From: Zea mays
Taxonomy: Eukaryota; Streptophyta; Magnoliopsida; Poales; Poaceae
Length of the DNA stretch: 64,000 bases
Reading direction: 5' to 3'
Assembly (NCBI RefSeq): GCF_902167145.1
Contig: NC_050104.1
Coordinates: 100,761,849 to 100,825,848 of the forward strand
Part shown: positions 47,410 through 58,497 of the stretch, piece after piece
Numbering within the stretch: the stretch's first letter is position 1
Layout of the letters: each line of letters begins with the position of its first letter
Program-made: the position numbers and the translations under genes
The notes under the pieces: model-generated
Told to the model about the DNA's origin: nothing
The model's input: the letters and a program-made list of their open reading frames with translations, nothing else
Database searches by the model: none

Positions 47410-47989
47410 TAAGATTTGCCAATATATAATTATCTTACCTATGATTATTGATTCTTTGTTTGGCGGCTTTTGGCCAACGATGATTCTGGTTTCAAAAATA
47501 TATCTAGCCACGCTTGATTGCCTTTGGAGAGGGTCAGAGAGGGTTAGAGCCCGTGACAAGAAATGAATCGTTTGGTTCTCTGACCTAGTCTATTCACCCG
47601 AAACAGAGTGAGACAGATTAGTGTCGCGGCACTGCTGAACATTCTCCGGTCTCCGCTGAGGACGCTGCACTGCATGTGCGGCTGGCATGGCATCAGGTTC
47701 TCTGCTTCGGCACTCCACTGGTTGTGGTTGCCCGTCCTCGTACGCCTCCGACCAGGACTCGGTTAGCGCATGACACAAGAGGCATGCAGAAAACCCGGCT
47801 CTGAAAACGAGAGATTACTTAGCACATGTTACCACATCGGTCTCAAATATTTTTCGTTCACTAATTTATTTTTAAACTAAAACAAATATTTATCGTTCAC
47901 TAATTTATTTTTAAACTAAAATATAACAAATAAAAAATAACGAAGAGTACCAAACACACACTAGTTAAAAAGATTATAAAGATAAAAAA
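47410..47989. other. No firm feature; GC-rich patch
   Basis: A 62-codon minus-strand frame (47590-47778) with an acidic/Pro/Gln character stands out in GC content from its surroundings and might be an exon fragment, but no motif is recognisable. Confidence 0.25.
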
Positions 47990-48660
47990 ATTAAGGTTAT
48001 GTTTGAATAAGCTAGAGCTAATAGTTAGTTAACTAAAAATAGCTAGCTAAAAATAGTCAACTATTAACTAATTTTAGCTAGGTTGAACCAGTTAATAACT
48101 AATGAATAGTTGAGAGTCTAGCTAATAGTTGGGTGCTAATAATTAAAGGGTGTTTGGTTCTTTTAGTCACCCTTCTAAACTTTAGGAACTAAACTTTAGT
48201 CTCTAGATTTTCTATTTGGGAGGGCTATTTTAGTTTACTGTTTGGCACTTTAGTGATTAACTTTAGTCACTAAACTTTAGAAGGTGGAACCAAACATCCT
48301 TAGTTAGACTATTAACTAGAGGTGTTTGGATGTCTATAATTAGAGGATGTTTGGTTCTAGAGACTAAATTTAGTCCATGCATTTTATTCCATTTTAGTCT
48401 CTAAATTGCTAAATACGGAAAAAAATTATATTTTTAGTTTTTGTGTTTGACAATTTAAAGACTAAAATAGAGAGACTACAGTTAGTCCATAAAAACTAAA
48501 CACCCTGTAGACTGTTTAGATACCTACATGTGATTGTAGCTGCTAATTATTAAGGAGATATTTAATTTATATGGACCAATTTTTAGTCACTTTATTTTAT
48601 TACATTTTAGTCACTAAATTGTCAAATACGGAAAGCAGAGAGTAAAAATTAGCCCTGACT
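47990..48660. repeat. Cluster of nested MITE-like inverted repeats
   Basis: Foldback units with GTGTTTGGTTC / GAACCAAACAT type ends: one at about 48147-48300 (ends AGGGTGTTTGGTTC and GGAACCAAACATCCT), one at about 48344-48506 (AGGATGTTTGGTT and AAACTAAACACCCT), and CTAACTATTAGCT-type palindromes at 47995-48150. A fragment of the second unit recurs at 48575-48640 (CAAATACGGAAA). Exact TSDs are unclear. Confidence 0.6.
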
Positions 48661-48777
48661 CTAACGCATTCAAACGAGTCTTAAATATATAGAGTAGGAA
48701 ATGCTGCCGATACGTGATCGATCTCATGACATACGCGTGGAAGGAACCAGGCCTTAAGTTAAATCATCAAAGTGGCT

Positions 48778-48880
48778 AATCTTGAACACAGTGTCAGAGT
48801 CGGTCGCAAAGAAAGTAGCAAATCTTGAACACAGTGTCAGAGTCGGTCGCAAAGAAAGTAGCAAATCTTGAACACGCAGT
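48778..48880. repeat. 43-bp tandem repeat, about 2.4 copies
   Basis: AATCTTGAACACAGTGTCAG units start at 48778, 48821 and 48864; the first two are identical over 43 bp, the third breaks off. Confidence 0.85.
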
Positions 48881-50709
48881 CCTGCAAGTAGCAAATCCCC
48901 GCTTTACCCGGTGGATGAGCAAAGCAGTGCTGCAAGTAGCTGCAACTAGCAGGAGCTGTGACATGACATGACAATATATAGAACAATTTTTTTAATTTTT
49001 AAGGGCTAGTTTAGAAATTTCATATTTTTCAAGGTATTTTTATTTTTTAAAGAAAATGAATTGATTTTCTTTAGAAAAATAGAAATCTCTTGAAAAATAG
49101 GGTTAGTTTTGAAACACTATTTTTCCAAGAAATTTCCATTTTCAACGCCGTCGTATCTCACCAAAAAACCATTTTTTGCCGGCCAATATTTTTTTTGAAA
49201 TTTTAAAAAGTTTATATAAATGGTTAGTTCTAGTAGGCTAGAAGACAACCGACAGAAATTACCGTTGGTCATCTGACAAAGATTAATAATTTTCATGGTG
49301 ACGAATGAGAATTAATAATTTTCATAGCCAACGAAAATTAACCAGGGTACTTTTCACCGGTTAGCCATAGTCCATACAAATAAGGAGTCTAATTTACGTG
49401 GTTTCTGTGAGTAATCCGACAAAATTAACTTCATAATTTCTTACCTAATTAGGTGTGTGCCCGTGCGTTGCAACGAGAGTACGCTGAGATGCGCATAGAC
49501 ACATATTTGATTGGATCTTATATTTCCTTGGGGTCTGGAGAAAGTTTGCTCGGGAAGCCAAACATGTTAAGACCTGAGCATGTGTTACCCTTGTGCCCCA
49601 TCAGCACACTGTTACGCGCTTGTATGAGTCTTGTTAATTTGCATGCCTCGTACATAGTCTCTCACCATCTATTCACTATAATATACATAATTCGTGTGAC
49701 AAACATTATCAATATCGCACAAACTATTTTAAAGAGTCAATATATAATTTTTAATAAGGAGCACAAGGGCTATGGACATTCAGAGCAAAGCAGATCAAAG
49801 CACGCAGAGCGCATGCACCCTGAGCATCATCGCAATCGAATTGTGGTTCCTACTTTTTTTATGCACCATACCTAAAAATAGAAGGCATGCACTCTGTCAA
49901 CAATCAATGGCAGTATATTATAATAAAAGAACTCTAAAAGTCTCATCAGACGAAATGCTTTACGAACTATATGTAAACGAGGAGATGGAGGGAATGATGT
50001 GAGTGTCAAAACCTTGACCCAACTTCAAAATTGCAGCAGTAATAAATATGCTCAAAACCTTCTTAAATACTCGAGCATAAAAAATATCACTTGGTGCTCC
50101 ACCATTCCAAGCAATAATATCAAGGCCTATATGAAAATCAGAAACCATCACAAAAAAGGATGGTAATGTTTAAGGAATTATAGCAGAAAGAAAGTGCACA
50201 AAACATAGAAACTAATCTGTAAGGAAAATATTAAGAAGATATACTCTACAAAATTAACTTTCCCCATCCAATGGTTATTGCCTATAGATCTGTTCTCCTA
50301 GATGATAGTAGGAAAAATGGGTTTCAATAGAATTGGTAGTTCAGGGACAGGGAGTCTTTGTTTTACTTGTTTTAAGTTGAAGGAAACACTAAGCATCACA
50401 TCAGATCATGGTGTTAGAGTGGCACACTAACAAATTCAACCCAAAACATAAGCTTTTGAGAGAAGATCAGCAATCTACTTATACACTTCAACACATATAA
50501 ATCCCATACAATCAGGTGACGTAACCTAAACCAAAGATTATGACGTTAACTACTACACATTGTCAAAGTAAAACCATTATTAAGGTTACAACAGCACCAC
50601 AATACACACGGGTACACGATAAGAAATACAAGGGTTCAATCACTCCTAGAATAGGCTATTCTAGAGTAATATAAGTACATATTACAACCCTTTGCCCTGC
50701 GCTCTACAG

Positions 50710-50832
50710 ACCTGTTTGGTTCGCTGTCTAACTTGTCACACTTTGCCAAACTTTTCTGCATAAGGTTAGTTCTTTAATTCGAGCGACTAACCTTAGGCAA
50801 AATGTGACGCAGTTAGCTACGAACCAAACAGG
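50710..50832. mobile_element. MITE, probably hAT type (123 bp)
   Basis: Ends ACCTGTTTGGTTCG and CGAACCAAACAGG, with an 8-bp flank CTCTACAG/CTCTACAT (seven of eight match). Inner stem pairs CTTGTCACACTTTGCC with GGCAAAATGTGACGCAG. Lies inside the Helitron candidate. Confidence 0.7.
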
Positions 50833-51838
50833 CTCTACATCTTTCATAATCCTCTCATACTCAGTTAGATTTCCTTTCATAGATTGTTATATGCCCTTTA
50901 ATAATGTAGACATTTTCTTTAATGTGCTTATTATTTTTAAAATGGACAAATTTGGGCAAGGTGTTGAATTTTAGATTACACGCAATGGACAAGCATTAAA
51001 GCAACTTTTTTTCTCAAGGGACAAAAACAAATTTCAATAAATGCACTAACGGCAGGTGAGGTCTCCAACTTTGTTTACATGTGAATATCTAAGTCATCCC
51101 CAACATTTTCCATTTCTTATGTACAAATATACCTTACGAGAAAATACAAAAGATAAATAACAAAAGTGGATAGTTTACTGATTGATCAAATAAACAGATA
51201 ACAAGAACTTTTTCACCCCAAGAAATCAACCCAGACGATAATTTGTACGAGCAGGTAAAGACCTGTATATAGTTTTCATAACACCATTGAGTTGAATAGT
51301 CTGTTTCTTTCCAAGAATTAGACACCTACAAGAATAAAAAGTTAGCATTGACCATATGGTCTGTCTATCTGTGTTCTTAGAAGGTTTTAATAAGTTTACC
51401 ATAATAGTTATTTCTGAACATTACAGATGTTTAATCCACCGAAGCTATATTAGCATTTTTTCATTAGAACTTTTATGTATTTCTTGTTAAATCCTAGGTA
51501 ATAACCAACTTCATTAACACAAGATTTGCAACTTTATTAATAGAGCATCCAGAACTCACACCTCATTCTACAGTTGTACAATTAATGTTCTTGCAATTTG
51601 GTGATGGTTCTGTTTGTTCAATATTCAATGCCATTTCAGCGGTAGTTTACAATTTTGCCTTAACTGCAAAAACAAATGGCAAACATAAGCATCCCAAAGA
51701 GGTGCTGGTGCATGAGCTAAACTAGCAATTAGTTTTCAAAAGAAGTTGGTTCAAATTGATGCAGTAGAAAAATGTTGATGCAGTAGACCAGTAGAAAAAT
51801 GTTGATGCAGTAAACTGTTGGCAATGGTTCTGTCCTGA

Positions 51839-52236
51839 TACTACTTCCTCTCTCTCAACCAGTTCTCTGCTTCAGAACACTCATTGATGACTTGTGTGCA
51901 ATAGAACAAATTAGAAACTACAAGTAAGATTTACCTCTTCTACTACACATGCTTGGCAATAAATCACAGGGCATGACAACCATAACAGGGAACAAATCAA
52001 TCATGTCCACCCCTGCCCATGAGCATGGCTCGGCTAGTCTAATGCTACTGAAACTGAAGAATTAATAAATGTCACTCTTGACCTACCTTCTGTTTCTCAG
52101 ATATGTCGATATGGCCAAACTTTTGGTCATTGGACAAAGCAGCCTCCTTGAAACTGTTGATGCAGTAGACTAGTTGATCTACAAAGGAACCCCTTTCAGT
52201 CGACTCCTCGTATCATGCTTCAACTGGGTCACCAAT
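51839..52236 (-). pseudogene. Hsp70/Hsp110-like gene fragment (C-terminal exons)
   Basis: Minus-strand exon 52087-52236 (50 codons) is bounded by TTGCAG before and GTAGGT after. It contains VDQLVYCINSFKEAALSND and HIDISEKQK, which I recognise as the C-terminal helical region of plant Hsp110-type Hsp70 proteins. A second exon-like piece at about 51839-51890 continues with INECSEAENWLRERK and then a TAG. The first exon carries a TGA at its eighth codon. The rest of the chaperone (ATPase and substrate domains) is absent. This is a transposon-carried fragment, not a working gene; the orientation equals that of the Helitron. Confidence 0.75.
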
Positions 52237-53199
52237 CTGCAATTGGAGAAAACTTGTGTCATCTAACGTATATTTATGCAATTTATAGACTTCTGTTGTG
52301 TTCAAGTGAATGAAGAGAAAAACAAAAGTTGTAATTGCTCTGAATAATATGAATGATGGTGAAGATTAATTTGTGTATTATAATATCTTAACACTTAGGC
52401 AATATGCCACTTTATTATGTATTTGTGGAAACTACAAAATATTTGTGGGACCACAAGATCTCATCAGCCATATTGCTGTCTCCCAAGATGACACGGCTCC
52501 TTCACCGAATGGTCGAAGCACACCTACAAGTTCGTCGAGCCTTTCCTGCTCCAGGAGCTTTGCGCAGTAGCTCTTTTGATAGGCAGCACCGCGTATGGCT
52601 CAAAGTAGCGTAGTAGCTCTTTTGATAGGAAGTTTAATAAATGGCATGCTTATTAGTATCCAAATACAAAATTACATTTTAGAAAGTGCCTAGAAAAGGA
52701 TGAAATATGGCATTTTCTATTTAGTAGAATATTTAGCATGTGCACGATGTGTCTGTTTTCTGGTGAAACAAATCTAAAAAGGTACTATCATCGCAAATTT
52801 GTTGATTTGCAATCAGATTGCAGTACATGTAATTATGCAGGAAGAATTCTCTTTCCTCCAACAATGAAAGAAAGTTGAATTGCAAACATGAAACTATGAT
52901 TGACTGAACCTGCTTTACAACACTCGATCTCCTATCCCAAAGCTGAGTTATTAGAGGTGTCACGAGTTATTCTAGGAGCATGGGGAAGGCTGAATAGTTC
53001 GCAGCACCTGGCACAAAGATGAATTAGAAAAGGCCCTCAAAAGACAACATAAAAAAGAAGCATTCATGACATTGAGTATTCGATGAATAAGATGTCATAA
53101 CGCCGCAACACACTTTCTACCATCCACTGGCTACAAACAGTGAGTCCAGCCGCATGCCTGCGAGGATCAGACCTTCAGTAAGCCCTCCATCATAACTGG

Positions 53200-54776
53200 G
53201 ATTATTCTGTTTAGCCCGATTCTCCATTACGATGATGACAAAGCTAGATGCTAGGAAGTTTGCACGTGCCAAGAAGGAGACCATCCATCTTGGTCTCACC
53301 AAGTCAAACCATATTTGCATGAGGGGGACGAGAGAGAGCACCGAAGGGGAGCGCAGACTTACTGGTGGCGCCGGTGATGAGGATGATAACGGGGCGGCAG
53401 CCCTCTTGAACCCAGATGGACGGTGTTCCTACGGGTGCCTCAGGCGGGTGCCAGCGCGTTGGGACAGGGCCGGGCGAGAGAAGCGGGAGGACGCCCACGA
53501 CTGCAATGCCGTGGAGGGGGAGGGGCGATGCTTGCGCGAGCCCGCGGCTGTGATGGGGGCGAGGGATGCGTCTTACGAGGCGAGAGAAGCTGCGATGCCG
53601 GGGGAGGGGCGGGTTTGGCGGCGAAAAAAGGCAAACGGATTGCGACGGGCGGGCGGTTCGCGGAGCTGGAGGAGCGGCGGGCGATTTGCGGGAGATTGAG
53701 GAGCGGCTCCACAGGCGGGATGCGGGTGGAGGCAGGTTCCGCGGTGGGGGAGGCGCGGGATTCGTGGTGCTTGAGGTGCGGGCGGTCGTGCGGGTGGGAT
53801 TCGCCGCGGGGGAGGCGCGGGATTCGCGGTGCTTGAAGCGCGGCGTCGCGGAGCTTGAGGAGCGGCGAGCGATGGCTGGTTTCGCGAGGGCGTGCGGGTG
53901 ATGGCTGGTTTCACGGCGGGGGAGGCGGAGCGGCGGGTGGGATTCGCAGGCGGGGGCAGTCTACACTGCCCCCTTAATAGTTAGTACAGATTATTCTATT
54001 TAGCGTGATTCTCCATTACGATGATGACAAAGCCAGATGCTAGGAAGTTTGCACGTTCCAAGAAGGAGACCATCCATCTCGGTCTCACCGAGTCGGACCA
54101 TATTTGCATGAGGGGGACGAGAGAGAGTACCGAAGGGGAGCGAGGACTTACTGGTGGCGCCGGTGATGAGGACAATAACGGGGCGGCGGCCCTCTTGAAC
54201 CCAGATGGATGGCGTTCCTGCGGGTGCCTCGAGCGGGTGCCAGCGTGTCAGGACAGGGCCGGGCGAGAGAAGCGTGAGGACGCCCACGACTGCGATGCCG
54301 TGGAGGGGGAGGGGCGATGCTTGCGCGAGCCCGCGGCTGTGATGGGGGCGAGGGATGCGTCTTAGGAGGCGAGAGAAGCTGCGATGCCGGGGGAGGGGCG
54401 GGTTTGGTGGTGAAAAAAGGCAAACGGATTGCGGTGGGTGGGCGGTTCGCGGAGCTAGAGGAGCGGCGGTCGATTCGCGGGAGATTGAGGAGCGGCTCCG
54501 CAGGCGGGGTGCGGGTGGAGGCAGGTTCCGCGGCGGGGGAGGCGCGGGATTCGTGGTGCTTGAGGCGCGGGCGGGCGTGCCGGTGGGATTCGCTGCGGGG
54601 GAGGCGCGGGATCCGCGGTGCTTGAAGCATGGCATCGCGGAGCTTGAGGAGCGGCGGGCGATGGCTGGTTTCGCGAGGGCATGCGGGTGATGGTTGGTTT
54701 CGCGGCGGGGGAGGCGGAGCGGCGGGTGGGATTCGCAGGCGGGGGCAGTCTACACTACCCCTTAATAGTTAGTACA
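53200..54776. repeat. 789-bp tandem direct duplication
   Basis: Units 53200-53988 and 53989-54776 are colinear with scattered substitutions (period 789; for example CGATGATGACAAAG at 53231 and 54020). The joint shares GATTATTCT. Very GC-rich, so several overlapping frames are open on both strands. The unit ends with the GGGGCAGT hairpin and TTAGTACA, meaning the Helitron 5' end region itself is duplicated. Confidence 0.93.
53304..53498 (-). other. Exon-like fragment with Rossmann-type ITGAT motif (also at about 54093-54290)
   Basis: The minus-strand frame contains RPVIILITGAT followed by the donor-like A|GTAAGT, and the second tandem copy has RPVIVLITGAT at the same place. An ITGAT start followed by an intron is compatible with the first coding exon of a short-chain dehydrogenase/reductase (TGxxxGxG loop). 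No downstream exon is recognisable, so this is a weak call. Confidence 0.3.
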
Positions 54777-54778
54777 TA

Positions 54779-55992
54779 TTTTCGTTGGATAGGGTAAGCC
54801 GACGAAAATTGATAATTTTTATCGGCTACTAACAAAAATTAGCTATTTTTTGTATGTTTAACTGCATAAGCCAGAGGCTAAGGCTATATCAATAAATTAT
54901 GTAAATTTTATTGATGGTAAAATTTATTTAACTTACTGTTGTGTTTTCATTTATCCGTTTATGTTCATTGATAAAGGAGTAGGTACAGTCATCGGTCAAC
55001 AGTAGCAATATAATCTACTCTGTAATATAATGTACTCCTTTCGTTACAATTATAATTTATTTAATTTTTTTTATCAAGTTTCACATGTTCGTCTTATTCA
55101 ATTTTTTAGAAAAAAAATAAAGATATAATTAAAATATATTTTATGCTAAACAACATCACTATACAAATTAATAATAATTATAAAATTTTTGAATAAAACA
55201 AGCTGTTCAAACTTAGGCACAAAGGCAAACAAATTATAAATTATAATGGAGGATGTAATAATATAAATTATATGTTGGTTTCACTTTAGGTACCCCAGTT
55301 TAGACACTCAACAGGAGTTGTGACATATTTTGTTTATTTTTCCGAAAAAACATTATCATGTGGTGACACGCTAGGTGGGGGCCATCGTCCACGTGTGCGT
55401 ACCGGTCAATGCGGTGCGTTGGCCGCAGCCATGGTTCACCTAATCGGTGTGCCCCCAATCTGATTAATTATGAATAATCGACATAAACAGGTAAAAACCC
55501 ACCAAATTCGAATCCAAACCAGTTTTTGAATTGGCTTAGTTTGTCATCGATTTATCAACTGATACAATCGATTAATCGGTTCTAGACTGATAAACTAAGA
55601 ATAGAGTTGGGAAAACTGACCCTCTTGTTTTTTTGCAAAAAAGTAGATTGAGGTCACGACAATTAAACAAAAAATGTCACAAGTGTTATCACTAGTCCAA
55701 TAACAATATTTAGCGGTTCAAATACATTACATGTCACAGTTTCATAGTTCACAAATAATACCGAAGATACAATACACCCTCCGGTGAAGATCATTCCCAC
55801 AGTTATGCATTTCACTAATCGTGTGTCGTATTATACTCCTCCAATGAGAGCAACATAATACATTGCTCACGCATCAACCGCGCCTTGGTGTCCCGTTCCC
55901 GTGAACATGGTCCTACACTCCTCAGGTACGCCTTCTCAAACTCACCATCACCGCTATCACAAGACCACTACTACTACCACCACCATCAGAAG
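54779..55992. other. No gene; CACTA-like short repeats at the left
   Basis: 54779-54870 holds CCGACGAAAATT-type words also found at 49230-49430 on the other side of the Helitron. Right of this the sequence is AT-rich, with nothing else recognisable. Confidence 0.35.
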
Positions 55993-58482
55993 TGTGACAC
56001 CCAGTTTGCAAAGAAGAGAAGTTGGAGGGTATTCTTTTTGTTTTTTTCTCTCTTTCGGTGGTTGCGTTTTGAGAATTTGGAATTTGAGGAAAAACATTCA
56101 CCAGTAGGGCAGTAGAATTTCTTTGGTTAGGCGCTTGCATCGGGGTCGGGAGCCGTCGCGTGGGCGTGTTGGGCCGCAAATCTTGTTTCGGCCCACTAAC
56201 CCCCATAACCCTAGCCGCCCTCCCCCTAACCCCCCATTCTTTGTGCAGCCGGCCCCCCCATTCCCCTACCCTCTTGGCCGCCCCCTCCCATCTCCTCCTT
56301 TCTCAAGCACTTGCAGCCACACATCAAACCCTAGCCGCCTCCCCCCCATCTCCTCCTCCCATGGTGCCATTCGTTGCCGCTCGGATCTCCGTCGCGTGGT
56401 GCAAATCTTCAACGGTTTTTGGTGGAGGGAGGAAGGGAGGAAGAAAAGGGGGAGAACCCAAGGTTATTTTTGTGTTTATCTCTTGTTCATTTTATGTGGC
56501 AATCCAATTGTTTAGATGTTGCGTGTGCGATTTGGTAGAAGGGCTGTCCAGAATTTTAAGGGGTGGACGAACAGCAGCAGGATTAGTGATTTCTGGGCAT
56601 TTTTCGTGGAGAATTAAGGGTAATCAGTTTGGGAATCATGTAGAACTTTGGCATACCTTTCTAACGAGTATTTATGCGCTCAATTTGGAGTTATAAATTA
56701 AAAGTTATCACCGTTTGAAACCGGGTAGGTGGCTGTCCAAAAAAACAGATTTTCAGGGGGATGAACAGCAGCAGTATTAGCAGTTTCTGGGGATTTTTCG
56801 GGAGTAATTAGTGTTAATCAGTATGAGAATCATGTAGGGCTTTATGTTATCTTTCCAACAAGTACTTATGCGCTCGATTCAGAGTTATAATTTAGGAGAT
56901 ATCGTTGTTTGAATCCGGTTATGTTACTGTAAAAAAACAGATTTTTCAGGTGGGTGAACAGCAGTGGTATTAGCAGTTTCTGGGAATTTTTCGTGGGTAA
57001 TTAGTGTTAACCAGTATGATAATCATGTAGAGATTTGTCTTATCTTTCCAATGAGTACTTATGCGCTTGATTTGGAATTATATTTTAAAAGATATCGCTG
57101 TTTGAATCTGGGTATGTCGCTGTCCAAAAGACAAAGAAAAACAGATTACAGGGTTCATCTTGTGGACTGTTTTGGGCTAATTAGATATTGGAATTTAATT
57201 ATAAATTGTATACAAAACTTATGGGGAATTTTATGTAGATGCCTCTGGAGTTTTTGTTTGTTACCGCTGCTGTCAAAATTTTAAAGTTATGAAATTATTA
57301 AGCAGCGCCGCTGCAGTTTGGTGGGTGTAGGGAGAGATGTAACCCGCGGCGGGGTTTGAGTTTCTGTGTAGGTGCAGCGTCACTTATGAGCCTGATTATG
57401 TGAAATTGGTGCACTAAGTTGGGTGTCAAAAACAGGTGGTGGACTTCCGGATCGTACTTAGTGATTTGCCCGAACTTCCGGTAAAGGCAAGTAAATACAG
57501 TGGTGGTTGCTACCGTTTGGTTTGCATCCTATTCCCTGTCATTGAGTATGCATAAGTTTTAATTATGTTAATCATTGAATTCTATGATGAAGTTTATTTG
57601 TTTGGAAGTATTAATTCTCAATTGTCTAATATTGTGGATGATCATAATTTGGTAATGATATATGTGGTTGATTCCCATCTTGGATGAAGTTGAAGTATCT
57701 TTTTGAATCATGTTATATGAAGTGTTGTAGGCATGACATGCACATCGCATCATCCATCTTGCATTTTGAAGTTATGTCGTGATCTTATGGTCCGACCGTA
57801 CCGGTACATTTTTAGCATCGTACGTTGCCCGAGGAGGGGTACGATGCGGCTTCATATCCTTAGTGGTATGAAGGCAGATGTCATCCTTGCATTTGTAGAC
57901 ATTTGCACTCATGAGGAATATATGAAGTGTGACATTACTATGTTACTATTGTGGTTTCTACCTGCGAGGTGTGGTAATTAGGTGTGTTGTATGTTGTATG
58001 CGTGTTGCACCTTCGTAATAAGAAGGTTGTGGAATCAAGTGGTGGTAAAACAATGTTCTTATGTGGTTAAACTGTTTGATATTATTTTACTTGCTGAGAT
58101 GTGTCATCTCACTCTTGCATTACTCAGTGCAGGTACTTGATACATGTTGGGAATGAGGGGAGTAGCGGCACGTCCACTTTTACTCTCACAATAACGCTGC
58201 CCAGGCGCAGCCATGATTTAATTAGAAACTTATTGTCAAAGGAAGTTTGTTTTCTTTATATGGTCGTGCGCACTGGTTAATTCAGTTCAGGTCATATGTT
58301 TATCTTTCCTTGCTAGCTGATTAATAATACTTAGTATGTTTTAGTCCTGATATATGTTTATACTCTGTTGCCCCCTCTTTTATGCAATCTTGCAAAGGGG
58401 ATGCTGCCGAAATTTTATATATGGACGTCGGAAGTGTAGTTCAGTAGCATTCCGGGTTGTTTGTGGAACCCGGAGTGTTACA
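55993..58482 (+). repeat. 5' LTR of the Gypsy-like element (2490 bp)
   Basis: Ends defined by TGTGACACCC and GTGTTACA next to the PBS. The left part has a CCCTAGCCGCC-rich leader like that of plant gene 5' UTRs and of the Tekay LTRs; the middle holds about 190-bp tandem repeats. Confidence 0.78.
56543..57118 (+). repeat. Three diverged tandem units of about 190 bp in LTR
   Basis: Units start near 56543, 56732 and 56928. Each runs CTGTCCAAAA/ACAG, GAACAGCAG, TTTCTGGG, GTTAATCAGTATG, AATCATGTAG, CTTTCC, AGTACTTATGCGCT, AGTTATA, TTTGAA. They differ by many substitutions, so the array is older than the LTR insertion. Confidence 0.8.
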
Positions 58483-58484
58483 GT

Positions 58485-58497
58485 TGGTATCAGAGGA
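58485..58497 (+). other. Primer binding site (Met type)
   Basis: TGGTATCAGAGGA two bases after the LTR end; ten of the first eleven bases match the consensus and the rest diverges. Confidence 0.8.

Larger units (their letters stand above)
49449..54778 (-). mobile_element. Candidate Helitron with captured gene fragments
   Basis: On the minus strand the element ends GCACGGGCACACACCTAA followed by T, preceded by the palindrome CGTTGCAACG. A CTRR end with an upstream hairpin is the Helitron 3' signature. The 5' end reads TATGTACTAACTATTAAGGG next to a GGGGCAGTGTAGACTGCCCC-like hairpin at 54778, or TCTGTACTAAC at 53990 in the inner tandem copy; both are preceded by A, as expected for insertion between A and T. 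Interior exon-like pieces on the minus strand fit gene capture. No Rep/helicase coding is seen, so it would be non-autonomous. Termini were read by eye and no empty site is available. Confidence 0.45.

Noticed and set aside
48778..48880. Short-period direct repeats as a possible CRISPR-like array
   Set aside because: Only two full head-to-tail 43-bp units without spacers in a plant genome; a simple tandem duplication.
53232..53914. Several overlapping frames of 90-210 codons on both strands in the tandem duplication
   Set aside because: GC-rich composition; mutually overlapping frames; only the ITGAT exon-like piece was kept as a weak call.
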